From the NCBI RefSeq assembly GCF_003863335.1, contig NZ_RRAZ01000015.1:51292-115291 (forward strand): a stretch of 64,000 nucleotides of DNA, in the 5' to 3' direction. Within the stretch, counting starts at the first letter, position 1, and every line of letters begins with the position of its first letter. The position numbers and the translations under genes were made by a program. This document shows, one piece after another, positions 18,028 through 26,425 of the stretch. The notes under the pieces were generated by a model, which was not told the DNA's origin, did no database searches, and saw nothing but the letters and a program-made list of their open reading frames with translations. The DNA is from Falsigemmobacter faecalis. GTDB lineage: Bacteria; Pseudomonadota; Alphaproteobacteria; Rhodobacterales; Rhodobacteraceae.

Positions 18028-18801
18028 ATGCCGCGTTATGCGCTGCTCATCGATTATCACGGCGGACCCTTCAGCGGCTGGCAGCGCCAGGCCGGGGGGC
18101 AGGTCTCGGTGCAGGGCGAGATTGAGGCGGCTTTCACCAAGATCGGCCCCGATGCGCCGACGATTGCCGCAGCGGGTCGCACCGATGCCGGGGTGCATGC
18201 CACGGGTCAGGTGGCCCATGCCGATCTGACGCGCGAATGGGATCCCTTCAAACTGGCCGGAGCGCTGAATTTCCATCTGCGCCCGCATCCGGTCTCCATC
18301 CTTGCTGTGGCGCGGGTGGAGGAGGATTTCCACGCGCGCTTCTCCGCGGTCGAGCGGCAGTATCTCTTCCGGCTTCTGTGCCGCCGCGCGCCTGCCACCC
18401 ATGACCGCGGGCTGGTCTGGCAGGTGCCGCATCAGCTTGACGTTCCGGCCATGGCCGAAGCGGCACAGCATCTGATCGGGCTGCATGACTTCACCACCTT
18501 CCGCGCCACCCAGTGCCAGGCGAAGTCACCGGTGAAATCCATCGACAGCATTTCTGTGACCTCTCATCCGGTCACGGGCGGCATGGAAGTGCAGTTCCGT
18601 CTGCGCGCGCGGTCGTTTTTGCACAATCAGGTGCGCTCCATCGTCGGAACACTGGAGCGTGTCGGGGCCGGAGCCTGGGAGCCCCTGCAGGTGAAGACCG
18701 CGCTGGACAGCCGCGACCGCGCGGCCTGCGGCCCCGTCTGTCCGCCCGATGGGCTTTATCTGACACGGGCTGTCTATCCGATTGATCCCTTTGACATCTG
18801 A
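18028..18801 (+). CDS. truA: tRNA pseudouridine(38-40) synthase
   Basis: Converts uridines 38-40 in the anticodon arm of tRNAs to pseudouridine. The 257-aa length is typical. The catalytic aspartate is Asp53 in [17 protein letters not shown], and [15 protein letters not shown] near the C-terminus is the second family signature. The start at 18028 ([18 protein letters not shown]) matches the family; 23 in-frame codons upstream are not conserved-looking. Transcribed divergently from trkH across 122 bp. Confidence 0.96.
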   Translation: MPRYALLIDYHGGPFSGWQRQAGGQVSVQGEIEAAFTKIGPDAPTIAAAGRTDAGVHATGQVAHADLTREWDPFKLAGALNFHLRPHPVSILAVARVEEDFHARFSAVERQYLFRLLCRRAPATHDRGLVWQVPHQLDVPAMAEAAQHLIGLHDFTTFRATQCQAKSPVKSIDSISVTSHPVTGGMEVQFRLRARSFLHNQVRSIVGTLERVGAGAWEPLQVKTALDSRDRAACGPVCPPDGLYLTRAVYPIDPFDI

Positions 18802-19169
18802 GCTGCGGGCGAGGCAGGGCAAGGGCGGGGATTGCTCTTTTTGCGTGCTAAATTTACCACCGTATCAACCTGAGGTGTGGAGATTCTCCCGATAGGATCT
18901 AATCACATTTCTGCGATTTTAAGGGATTACACGGCTTTTTGCCGATGAAGCAGCCGGATTCCGGCGTGTTTCAGCCGTGGCAGGATTCACACAGTTTAGT
19001 GACCCTCGTGCATCTTTCACGGAACAATCTTAGCCCCTACATCGTTGTCATCGCAGCCGGCCAGAGTGCCTGGCGCGAGAGACAGCCGCTGCCGCAAAAG
19101 GCACGGAGGTTAATATTGGATAGTGAGGATGCCCCGAGGCTTACCCCTCCTGAGCATATAGGTGATGCA
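18802..19169. other. Long non-coding leader region before an outer-membrane protein gene
   Basis: These 368 bp are AT-richer than the surroundings and contain no credible gene; an in-frame extension of the downstream protein has no signal peptide logic. I find no clear -35/-10 pair. A long 5' untranslated region or a promoter with an alternative sigma factor would fit, but this is inference. The Shine-Dalgarno AGGTGA at 19160-19165 serves the next gene. Confidence 0.5.
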
Positions 19170-19781
19170 ATGAAAAAGATTCTGCTCTCGACTGCTGCCG
19201 TTGTCGCAACCGCTGGTTCCGCTCTGGCGGGTGGTGTTGCTGCTCCGGTTATGGAACCGATTATCGCTCCGGTCGTCGTGGCTCAGGCTCCGGTCGGCGC
19301 ATGGCAGGGCGGCTATGCCGGTGCGAACCTCTCCTGGGGTAAAGTCGGCATCGATACCGCTCCTGATGACCTTGATGGTGCGGGCATTGCGCTGCGCGGT
19401 GGTTATGACTGGCAGAACGGGAACACCGTTTTCGGTCTGGGCGCTGACTACGACTTCGGCAAGCAGAAGCGTGACTTCGCCGGTAACGAAGTTGCTCTGA
19501 AAAACGCCGGTACGATCTTTGCCCGTCTGGGTTATGACGCAAACGGCTGGCTGCCCTATGCATCGCTTGGCTACACCTGGGCGAAAATGGAAGCCACCGG
19601 TGGCTTCAGCGAAACCGTTAACGGCTACACCATCGGTCTGGGTGTTGAGCGCAAGTTCACCCCGAACTGGGCTGGCTATGCTGAAATCTCGCACACCAAC
19701 TTCGGCGAGATCTCCTCGACTGCACCCGGCATCGAAGCTGACATGCAGAAGGTCAAACTCGGTGTAAACTACCGTTTCTGA
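19170..19781 (+). CDS. Outer-membrane beta-barrel protein
   Basis: A 203-aa porin-like protein of the Omp25/OmpW-sized beta-barrel class. It has a clear signal peptide (MKKILLSTAAVVATAGSALA, cleavage after residue 20), a Pro/Val-rich linker (MEPIIAPVVVAQAP), then eight alternating strands such as GGYAGANLSWGKVGID, TVFGLGADYDFG and NYRF at the C-terminus, where the terminal Phe is the BAM recognition residue. Codon use is less GC-extreme than in neighbours (many GCT, GGT), typical of a highly expressed gene. A strong terminator follows 25 bp later. Specific function is not known; members of the class are structural or small pores. Confidence 0.85.
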   Translation: MKKILLSTAAVVATAGSALAGGVAAPVMEPIIAPVVVAQAPVGAWQGGYAGANLSWGKVGIDTAPDDLDGAGIALRGGYDWQNGNTVFGLGADYDFGKQKRDFAGNEVALKNAGTIFARLGYDANGWLPYASLGYTWAKMEATGGFSETVNGYTIGLGVERKFTPNWAGYAEISHTNFGEISSTAPGIEADMQKVKLGVNYRF

Positions 19782-19806
19782 TCTGACGATCCTCAGGGAT
19801 CACAGG

Positions 19807-19832
19807 AGGGCGCCCCCGGGGCGCCCTTTTTC
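19807..19832 (+). terminator. Terminator of the outer-membrane protein gene
   Basis: AGGGCGCCC (19807-19815) pairs with GGGCGCCCT (19819-19827) across 3 nt and is followed by a run of T (19827-19831). A strong terminator for a highly expressed gene. Confidence 0.9.
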
Positions 19833-19864
19833 TTTGCCGGATCGGGCCGTGAGGATCGCAACAG

Positions 19865-19889
19865 CAAAAAGCCCCGCAAAAGCAGGGCT
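19865..19889 (-). terminator. Terminator of tRNA-Ala copy 1
   Basis: On the minus strand AGCCCTGC (19889-19882) pairs with GCGGGGCT (19877-19870, one G-T pair) across TTTT, followed by TTTTT to 19866. It ends the transcript about 25 nt after the tRNA CCA end. Confidence 0.85.
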
Positions 19890-19912
19890 GACGGTCACTT
19901 TGAAGGAAAATT

Positions 19913-19988
<76 letters not shown>

Positions 19989-20529
19989 ACCATTCTGAAG
20001 CAATCACTTGCTTCGTGAGGCCGTATTTACGGGTGGGCCGCTTTGGGTGCAAGAGGGAATTTGCGCCAAAAGATCATTTTCTTTCAGCGCCCTGGCCCTG
20101 GGCTGCGGATCTCTGGTCGGGCGAAGGGGCGGCGCTGCCGCCAGCGCCGCAAAGATGAGCGGGCGGCTATGGAGCGCCGGACAGGTTGGACGGCCCGTCA
20201 CCGCGCGCCCCCTTCGGGGCTCAGCCATGCGTTCCGGACGGCGCTGCGGGCGGTTCCCGTTCTGCGGATCTGCCCGGCTTCCTGCCGGGTCTGACCCCCG
20301 GCACATTGGCGGGGGTGGCAATCCCGGGCTGGTGGGGCACGGCCTTCCTTCGGACGACCATCCCGCTGCTGCCGGTCTGGTGGCGACGCGGGAGGGCACG
20401 ACGAAGGCTCTCGGCCGGCTGCCTGATGGTCCTGGTGCGGATCGCGCAGGGCAGGGGCGATCTTCGGGCTTGCGCGCCGGATCCAGGGGCCGGACTGTCG
20501 CGCCCGCCGTAAAGGCTGAGACTGAAACG
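19989..20529. other. Spacer between the two tRNA-Ala genes, no gene recognised
   Basis: About 540 bp of GC-rich sequence. Several open frames run through it on both strands, including ones that read across both tRNAs, but none has a ribosome binding site, a family resemblance or sensible composition. The second tRNA gene's transcript ends at its own terminator within the left flank. I see nothing else functional. Confidence 0.5.
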
Positions 20530-20553
20530 CAAAAAGCCCTGCGGGGCAGGGCT
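20530..20553 (-). terminator. Terminator of tRNA-Ala copy 2
   Basis: AGCCCTGC (20553-20546) pairs with GCAGGGCT (20542-20535) across 3 nt on the minus strand and is followed by TTTTT (to 20531). Related in stem sequence to the terminator of copy 1, as expected if the unit was duplicated. Confidence 0.85.
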
Positions 20554-20585
20554 GTCGGATCGGTTTCAGAGTTTAAGAGGAAGTT

Positions 20586-20661
<76 letters not shown>

Positions 20662-20758
20662 ACCTTTTCACGGTGCCGGAGCGTTCCGGCCTCGTGCGGC
20701 GTATTTGCCTGAGGGCGCGGAGGGGTGCAAGAGCAAAATGCACCCCTCACGCAAATTC

Positions 20759-21079
20759 TCAGTTCTCGTCTTCGCCGCCGGCGACATCTGCGAGATCGTC
20801 CAGCGAGACGGTCTCATCATCATCTTCCAGAAGCTCTTCATCGATGTCCGCATCATCGGCATCGGCTTCGATCAGATCATCTGCATCCAGCTCATCATCG
20901 AGCAGGTTAGAGGTTTTTGCCTCCTGCGCGATGATTGCACCGGCTGCCTTGCGGCGTACGGTCTCAATGTCAACGATCTCGCCGGTATAGGGGCTGACGA
21001 TCGGGTTACGGTTCAGGTCGTAGAAACGCTTACCCGTGGTCGGGCAAATGCGTTTCGTGCCCCATTCTGCCTTGGGCAT
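20759..21079 (-). CDS. FYDLN-acid family protein (TIGR02300)
   Basis: A 106-aa protein conserved in alphaproteobacteria, function unknown. The N-terminal half has the family core MPKAEWGTKRICPTTGKRFYD with LNRNPIVSPYTGE; the CPTTG/FYDLN block resembles a degenerate zinc knuckle with a single Cys. The C-terminal half is extremely acidic (runs such as DADDADIDEELLEDDDE), giving a very low pI. The start MPKAEW is chosen over an upstream ATG because GGGGAA lies at good distance and the family begins here. Confidence 0.88.
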   Translation of the reverse strand: MPKAEWGTKRICPTTGKRFYDLNRNPIVSPYTGEIVDIETVRRKAAGAIIAQEAKTSNLLDDELDADDLIEADADDADIDEELLEDDDETVSLDDLADVAGGEDEN

Positions 21080-21182
21080 TTTGTGTTCCCCTGCAAGTGT
21101 TGGATGGGCCGGATCGACGTCCCTTGTCACAAGCTCCGGCTCCTGTCAAATCCCTAAGTGGGTAAGCGGCGGGGAGCTGTCA

Positions 21183-21878
21183 ATGGCGCGCATCAAAGGT
21201 CCGGCAGGCGGACCAGAAGAGCTGGAGATCACTTTGCGCCGTTCTGCGCGGGCAAAGCGCATCTCGCTCAGGGTCTCAGGGCGCGACGGCGCGGTCACGC
21301 TGACCCTGCCGCCGCAGGTCCCTGCGGGCGAGGGTCTGGCCTTTGCGCGCGAGCGCGCGGATTGGATCGTCAGCGCCATGGCGCGGGTCGCCCCGGTCGA
21401 AAAAGTGGCGGATGGGGCGCTTATTCCGGTCGAAGGCAGGGAGTTAACCCTGATCACCGGCGCTCCGCGCGGCGCGGTGCGGGTTGAGGGCGATCAGCTG
21501 ATCGTGCCGGGATCTTCCCCTGCGGTGCGGGTTCAGGCCTTTCTGAAGCATCTCGCGCGGCAGCGGCTGATTGCGGCGACCGATCATTATGCGGGGCTGC
21601 TGGGGCGGCCCTATGCCTCGATCACGCTGCGCGATACCCGCTCGCGATGGGGCTCCTGCACGGCCACGGGGGCGCTGAATTATTCCTGGCGGCTGGCCAT
21701 GGCACCGCCCGAAGTGCTCGCCTATGTCGCAGCCCATGAGGTGGCGCATCTGGCCGAGATGAATCACTCTGCGCGCTTCTGGGCGGTGGTGGAGCGGCTC
21801 TCTCCCGGCTGGCAGGCGCAGCGGGCCTGGCTGAAGGCGCATGGCAACCGGTTGCAGGCTTTGCGCTTTGAGGATTGA
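21183..21878 (+). CDS. YgjP/SprT-like zinc metalloprotease (DUF45)
   Basis: A 231-aa protein of the YgjP-like metallopeptidase family (DUF45/M48-like fold). The zinc-binding motif is HEVAHLAEMNHSARFW, with two His in HExxH and a third in NHSxxFW, the family hallmark, preceded by DTRSRWGSCTATGALNYSWRL. Physiological substrates are unknown. The start at 21183 has GGGGAG 8 nt before it. Divergent from the FYDLN gene and 30 bp ahead of a GntR regulator. Confidence 0.88.
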   Translation: MARIKGPAGGPEELEITLRRSARAKRISLRVSGRDGAVTLTLPPQVPAGEGLAFARERADWIVSAMARVAPVEKVADGALIPVEGRELTLITGAPRGAVRVEGDQLIVPGSSPAVRVQAFLKHLARQRLIAATDHYAGLLGRPYASITLRDTRSRWGSCTATGALNYSWRLAMAPPEVLAYVAAHEVAHLAEMNHSARFWAVVERLSPGWQAQRAWLKAHGNRLQALRFED

Positions 21879-21908
21879 AGCCGGGATCAGAGGGGGCGAC
21901 AATAGGCC

Positions 21909-22559
21909 ATGGTTTTGCGTGCACGCCCCTCCGATTCCGCTCTCTCCGCTCATGACCGGCTCTACCGTGTGCTGCGCACGCGGGTGATGCATGGTGAGTT
22001 GCCGCCTGGCCAGGCGCTGACTCTGCGCGGGCTCGCGAAGGAATTTGAGATGTCGGTGACCCCGGTGCGCGAGGCGCTGCAGCGGCTGGTGGCGGAAGGG
22101 GCGCTGACGCTGTCGTCCTCCGGGCGGGTGTCCACGCCGGAGCTGACCAATGAGCGCATCGAAGAGCTGGCCGCCATCCGCGCCATGCTGGAGCCTGAAC
22201 TGGCCGCCCGTGCGCTGCCCCGCGCCCATTTCGCGCTGATTGACCGGCTGTCGGCGATCAATGATCTGATCGCCCAGGCCGTGCTGATGAAAGATCCCAT
22301 CGCCTATATCCGCGCGAACCTGGAGTTTCACCGCACGCTTTATCTGCGCGCCCAGGCCCCGGCCATGCTGGCGATGACCGAGACGGTCTGGCTGCAGCTT
22401 GGCCCCACCATGTCCGCGCTTTACGGCCGCGTGCGCCGCAATGAGCCGCCGCAGCATCACCGCACCATTCTGGCCGCCCTGCGCGCCGGGGATGAGCCAG
22501 GCCTGCGCCTTGCGGTGCGCACCGATGTGACCCAAGGGTTACGGCATCTGGCGACCTGA
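21909..22559 (+). CDS. GntR-family regulator with FCD domain
   Basis: A 216-aa transcription factor. The N-terminal winged helix (about 13-75) includes LTLRGLAKEFEMSVTPVREALQRLVAEGAL; the C-terminal all-helical FCD ligand domain starts with ERIEELAAIRAMLEPELA (about 83) and contains LEFHRTLYLRAQ and HHRTILAALRAGDE, where Asp/His residues usually bind a metal that helps hold an organic acid. Regulators of this kind control sugar-acid, amino-acid or dicarboxylate catabolism. No catabolic operon adjoins it, so the target is unknown. Confidence 0.88.
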   Translation: MVLRARPSDSALSAHDRLYRVLRTRVMHGELPPGQALTLRGLAKEFEMSVTPVREALQRLVAEGALTLSSSGRVSTPELTNERIEELAAIRAMLEPELAARALPRAHFALIDRLSAINDLIAQAVLMKDPIAYIRANLEFHRTLYLRAQAPAMLAMTETVWLQLGPTMSALYGRVRRNEPPQHHRTILAALRAGDEPGLRLAVRTDVTQGLRHLAT

Positions 22560-22564
22560 GAGGG

Positions 22565-23260
22565 TCAGGCCGTCCAGCGCGCCTCATTGCTGCGGATGGC
22601 CTTGATCCGCTCGGCGGATTTCGGGTGGCTGAGCACCCAGGCGGGGGCGGCGGCCATGCGGCTGCCGGTCAGACGCTCCAGCTTTTCAAAAAGCGAGATC
22701 TGCGGCGCGGTGCCGATCCCCGATTTAATGAGAAGCGCAGAGGCCCAGGCATCGGCCTCAAACTCATCGCGGCGTGACATCCGCGCGGCCAGCGCCCCGG
22801 TGATCATATTGGCCATGAACATCGCAATCAGCGGCCCGACCACGGGAATGACGCGCAAAAACAGCACCACCAGCGAGACGAAAACCGCGTTTTGCCCCGA
22901 GAAATCGATCATGCGGCGGCGCGTGTGGCCAAGCGCCACATGCGCCAGTTCATGCGCGATGACCGAGGCCAGCTCTTCTGCCGTCACCACTCCGGCGCGG
23001 AAGCGGTCGTAAAATCCCCTGGTCAGAAAGATCCGCCCGTCGGGGGCTCCCAGCCCGTTCACCGGCTCAATATTAAAGAGATGGACCTTAATCTCCGTCA
23101 GATCGAGCGCCGCGGCCATGCGCCGCGTCAGCCGCTCCAGCTCAGCGTCTTTCAGCGGCACGGATTGCGCATCGAGAATCTGTTTCGTGCGCCAGGCCGA
23201 GAACATATAGGCCGCAAGGCCCCAGCCGATGGCGAGAAGAAGGGGGATCAGTTTTATCAT
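22565..23260 (-). CDS. M48-family membrane metallopeptidase
   Basis: A 231-aa HtpX-like zinc protease, shorter than canonical HtpX (about 290). It has an N-terminal membrane segment (3-20), the active motif VIAHELAHVALGH (about 104-116), two hydrophobic segments (about 126-158) and the third zinc ligand in RRDEFEADAWA. Such proteases act in quality control of membrane proteins. The C-terminus has the M48 end motif LSHPKSAERIKAI. Convergent with the GntR gene, 5 bp apart. Confidence 0.88.
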   Translation of the reverse strand: MIKLIPLLLAIGWGLAAYMFSAWRTKQILDAQSVPLKDAELERLTRRMAAALDLTEIKVHLFNIEPVNGLGAPDGRIFLTRGFYDRFRAGVVTAEELASVIAHELAHVALGHTRRRMIDFSGQNAVFVSLVVLFLRVIPVVGPLIAMFMANMITGALAARMSRRDEFEADAWASALLIKSGIGTAPQISLFEKLERLTGSRMAAAPAWVLSHPKSAERIKAIRSNEARWTA

Positions 23261-23365
23261 ATCTGCAATCTGGGATCGCGGCTTCGCGATGTCAAACCAC
23301 CCGCTTCACTCTTGCATCCCCGCGCCTGTCGCTGTTTTGAAGAGCCCGAGACGATGGAGAGAGCC

Positions 23366-24010
23366 ATGACCCTGACCACCCCTGATGAGATTGCCGCTCT
23401 GTTCACCCGCGCCGGTGACTATACCTTTGCCCGCTGGGGCCGCCCGATCGTGCCGGTGGTCTTCGGTGTTGAGGAAAGCACCCTTGCTGTGCTGAAAGGC
23501 GCCATTGAGGCCGTGGTGGCGCTTGCGGGCCATAAAATGGCCGAGCAGGACACCGAGCTTGGCGCCAACCTGATGATCTTTTTCATCCGCGACTGGCAGG
23601 ATCTGATCGGCGTGCCGAACCTGGAGCGGCTGATCGACGGGCTGCCGGATCTGGTGACGCGCCTGCAGGGGGCGGATGCCAATCAATACCGCATGTTCCG
23701 CTTTGATGAGGCCGGTGCCATCCGCGCGGCTTTCGTCTTTATCCGCGTCGACAAAGACCTGGCTGAAGTTCCGGCAGAGGATCTGGCACTCGATCAGGCG
23801 GTGCGGATGATCTGCCTTTGGGGCGACAATGCTTTCCCGAAGGGCACTCTGGTGAAGGCGGGCGCGCATACGGTTCTGGATCCTGCGCTCGCGGCGGTGA
23901 TCCGCGCGGCCTATGATCCGGTGCTGCCTGCGGTGGCGAAAGATGCCAGCCACGCGCTGCGGCTTTTTGCGCGGGCGCAAAGCATGGGGGTGGGTGATGC
24001 ACCGCTTTGA
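23366..24010 (+). CDS. Conserved protein of unknown function upstream of ybgC
   Basis: A 214-aa soluble protein that I do not recognise by family. It is predicted mixed alpha/beta with no signal peptide and no membrane segment. Notable stretches are IVPVVFGVEESTLAVLKGAIEA, a conserved-looking acidic region DTELGANLMIFFIRDW, and ICLWGDNAFPKGTL near the C-terminus. The start at 23366 is preferred to 23354 because GGAGAG lies 6 nt upstream. It overlaps ybgC by 14 bp, so it is probably translated with it. Confidence 0.7.
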   Translation: MTLTTPDEIAALFTRAGDYTFARWGRPIVPVVFGVEESTLAVLKGAIEAVVALAGHKMAEQDTELGANLMIFFIRDWQDLIGVPNLERLIDGLPDLVTRLQGADANQYRMFRFDEAGAIRAAFVFIRVDKDLAEVPAEDLALDQAVRMICLWGDNAFPKGTLVKAGAHTVLDPALAAVIRAAYDPVLPAVAKDASHALRLFARAQSMGVGDAPL

Positions 24011-24392
24011 TCTGCGCGTCTATTATGAGGACACCGACCTTGCCGGGATCGTTTATTACGCCAATTATCTGAAGTTCATTGAGCGCGGCCGCAGTGAGTG
24101 GCTGCGCGCCTTGGGCTTTGATCAGCGCGCTTTGAAAGAGGAAACCGGCACGGTCTTCGCCGTGCGGCGGGTTGAGGCGGATTACATCGCCTCTGCCAGA
24201 TATGACGATGAGTTGAGCGTGGTTTCAACGCTCGACACCCTCTCACCGGCGCGGCTGGTGCTGGTGCAGCGGGTGATGCGCGGGGAGGAGCGTCTCTTTG
24301 AGGCAAAGGTGACGCTGGTCGCGCTGAATGCCGCAGGCGGGCCGACCCGTCTGCCAAAGCCCGTGCGCGAGGCTTATGCCGCGCTGAGCTGA
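23997..24392 (+). CDS. ybgC: YbgC-type acyl-CoA thioesterase (Tol-Pal associated)
   Basis: A 131-aa hot-dog-fold thioesterase. The signature YYEDTDLAGIVYYANYLKF at 9-27 contains the catalytic Asp14, followed by ERGRSEWLRALG. YbgC usually opens the tol-pal operon; here tolQ does not follow within the window's next genes, since MYG1 comes next. That separation from the Tol genes is noteworthy. The start lies inside the preceding gene (14-bp overlap). Confidence 0.9.
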   Translation: MHRFDLRVYYEDTDLAGIVYYANYLKFIERGRSEWLRALGFDQRALKEETGTVFAVRRVEADYIASARYDDELSVVSTLDTLSPARLVLVQRVMRGEERLFEAKVTLVALNAAGGPTRLPKPVREAYAALS

Positions 24393-24470
24393 CCACAGAT
24401 TTGCTGTGACAAACCCGGTCCCGCCGCTTAGAAGGCGGGCCTTCTGACTGCATGACCCAAAGGACTTCTG

Positions 24471-25424
24471 ATGAGCATTGATCTGCTGCGCACGCCCCAA
24501 TTCCTCGTGACCCATTCGGGCGGCTTTCACGCGGATGAACTGCTCTCCTCGGTGATCCTGACGCGGATTTTCCCGGAAGCTGAGATCCTGCGGACGCGGG
24601 ATGCCACCGCGATCACCCCGGCCGATGACCGCATCATCTATGATGTGGGCCGGGGCTATGACGCTGAGGCGCGGATCTTTGACCACCATCAAAAAGACGC
24701 GCCGCTGCGCGAAGATGGCCAGCCCTATTCGTCCTTCGGTCTGATCTGGAAGCATTTTGGCCCGGCCTATCTGACCGCCTTTGGCGTGCCGGAAGAGCAT
24801 CAGGGCTCGATCCTGCGGTCTTTTGACATCGGCTTTGTGCTGCCGGTCGATCTGGTCGACAATGGCGCGCTCAGCCCCTCGGCGGCCTGTCCGCAGCTGG
24901 GCGATCTGACGCTGCCGCTGCTGCTGGAAAGCCTGAAGTCGGTCTTTGATGACGATGCCGAAGGGGCCGAAGACCGTGCGTTCCGGAACGCGCTTTCCGT
25001 GGCCCGCGCTTTTGTAGAGGCCTCTATCGCGCGCAAGGCCGCGAAAGCCCGCGCCGAATCGCAGGTCATGGCGGCCATTGAAGCCGCAGGCAGCAACCGC
25101 GTGCTGGAGCTGCCGCGCGGCATGCCCTTCCGTCCGGCGGTGCTGAAGGCGGGGGCGGATCATATGCTCTTCGTCGTCACGCCGCGCGGCCCGGCAGAAT
25201 GGACCCTCGGCGGCATCCGCAAGAACAACGATGATTTCGCACAGCGCGCCGATCTGCCGCTGGCCTGGGCCGGGCTGACGGATGGCGAGCTGGAAGCCGC
25301 CTCCGGCGTGCCTGGCGCGAAATTCTGCCACAACGGCCGCTTTATCGCCGTGGCCTCTTCGCGCGAAGCGGCGCTCCGCATGGCTGAACTGGCTGTGGCT
25401 GAGGCCGAAGCTCAGGGCCTCTGA
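24471..25424 (+). CDS. MYG1-family DHH-like exonuclease
   Basis: A 317-aa protein of the MYG1 (UPF0160) family. Motifs in order: THSGGFHADELLSSVILTRIF (14-34, metal-binding His/Asp), YDVGRGYDAEARIFDHHQ (the DHH-like element near 66), SSFGLIWKHFG, and a C-terminal SGVPGAKFCHNGRFI. Eukaryotic MYG1 is an RNA exonuclease; the bacterial role is not established. A good Shine-Dalgarno (AAAGGA) precedes the ATG. Confidence 0.9.
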   Translation: MSIDLLRTPQFLVTHSGGFHADELLSSVILTRIFPEAEILRTRDATAITPADDRIIYDVGRGYDAEARIFDHHQKDAPLREDGQPYSSFGLIWKHFGPAYLTAFGVPEEHQGSILRSFDIGFVLPVDLVDNGALSPSAACPQLGDLTLPLLLESLKSVFDDDAEGAEDRAFRNALSVARAFVEASIARKAAKARAESQVMAAIEAAGSNRVLELPRGMPFRPAVLKAGADHMLFVVTPRGPAEWTLGGIRKNNDDFAQRADLPLAWAGLTDGELEAASGVPGAKFCHNGRFIAVASSREAALRMAELAVAEAEAQGL

Positions 25425-25431
25425 GCCAAAG

Positions 25432-25456
25432 GCCCGGTCAGAACCACTGACCGGGC
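25432..25456. terminator. Bidirectional hairpin between convergent MYG1 and 25438-26307 genes
   Basis: GCCCGGTCAG (25432-25441) pairs with CTGACCGGGC (25447-25456) across AACCA. It begins 7 bp after the MYG1 stop and contains the stop codon of the minus-strand gene. There is no T-run, so termination would rest on the stem alone. Confidence 0.5.
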
Positions 25457-26307
25457 TCCATCAGCCCCAGTTCCATCAACTGGCGCGAAGACCACTCAAA
25501 GGGCACCGAATGCGCCCAGGTGAAGCTGCCGATGGCCTCGCGCGAGCCGGGGTTGATCCGCAGCGCCTTGGCCGTGCGAAAAGAGCAGACCGCCCCTGAG
25601 AGGTTGTGATGCCAGGGGCAGTTGAGGGTGTTATATTCCTCAATCGTGAAGGTGTGATCCTCGCGCAGCGCCAGACCCGGCACCGCCCGAAAGAGGCTCA
25701 CCCGGTCAATCCGGCGCCGGGTCCAGGGCACATGCTCTTCAAAACGCCAGCGCAGCCCGCCAAAAAGATCGACCTGCCGGGGCTTTGGCTCCCAGTTCTT
25801 CAGCGGATCGCCGCGCTCCAGCGCGTAATAGCCGATGCGGTCAAGCATCGCGGTTTTGCGGCAGACCCCATCGGGGTTGCGCTGCGTATCGGCGGCATAA
25901 AGATCAACCACCGGCGTCACGATGGTGTCGCGGCGCTCTTCGGACTGGAAGGTGGTGACATCGAGCACACTGCGGCTCTCGCAGAAGGGATAATGCAGAT
26001 ATTCGCCGTTATAGCAGTAATGCAGCCAGGCCCCGGGCGCGGCCGCGATCATGCGGTTGACCGCAAGGATCAGCGCCTCATCCTGGAAAATATCACAGCG
26101 GATGCGGTGCGCCCGCTCGGGTGCACCCTCCGGCCAGACCAGCAGATCATCGCACAACACGCCGATCCGCCCAAAGCCCAGATTGGCCAGATGCTGCAGC
26201 GTTGACGCAAGTTCCACGGCATCCTCGGCAAAGACCAGAGCCGCGGGGCGGGCCTGAAACTCTGCCGCATGGGCTGCGAGAAAACTATCCATTCCGTCGA
26301 AAATCAT
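25438..26307 (-). CDS. Conserved protein of unknown function, possibly glycosyltransferase-like
   Basis: A 289-aa soluble protein. The N-terminal half reads like a nucleotide-binding fold (LVFAEDAVELASTLQHLANLG, then a central FQDEALILAVNRMI). The centre has the aromatic stretch WLHYCYNGEYLHYPF, and the C-terminal half is rich in Trp, Arg and His (CPWHHNLSGAVCSFRT). Rhodobacteraceae relatives are often labelled family 2 glycosyltransferase, but I see no clear DxD, so I leave the function open. It uses ATG at 26307 and is divergent from miaB. Confidence 0.65.
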   Translation of the reverse strand: MIFDGMDSFLAAHAAEFQARPAALVFAEDAVELASTLQHLANLGFGRIGVLCDDLLVWPEGAPERAHRIRCDIFQDEALILAVNRMIAAAPGAWLHYCYNGEYLHYPFCESRSVLDVTTFQSEERRDTIVTPVVDLYAADTQRNPDGVCRKTAMLDRIGYYALERGDPLKNWEPKPRQVDLFGGLRWRFEEHVPWTRRRIDRVSLFRAVPGLALREDHTFTIEEYNTLNCPWHHNLSGAVCSFRTAKALRINPGSREAIGSFTWAHSVPFEWSSRQLMELGLMEPGQWF

Positions 26308-26425
26308 GCGGTCTCAAATCCTGCTGGCGGAACCCGGGACAAATTCCCTCAGCCCGGCGCGGGATGCAAGCGTTGCGGCCAGGGGCAGGGGTGGTGTAAA
26401 AGCCCCCTGAACTCTGGGGTATGCC

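Noticed and set aside
18939..19169. N-terminal extension of the outer-membrane protein
   Set aside because: The extension has no signal peptide and would place the real signal sequence (MKKILL...) inside the protein; AGGTGA supports the start at 19170.
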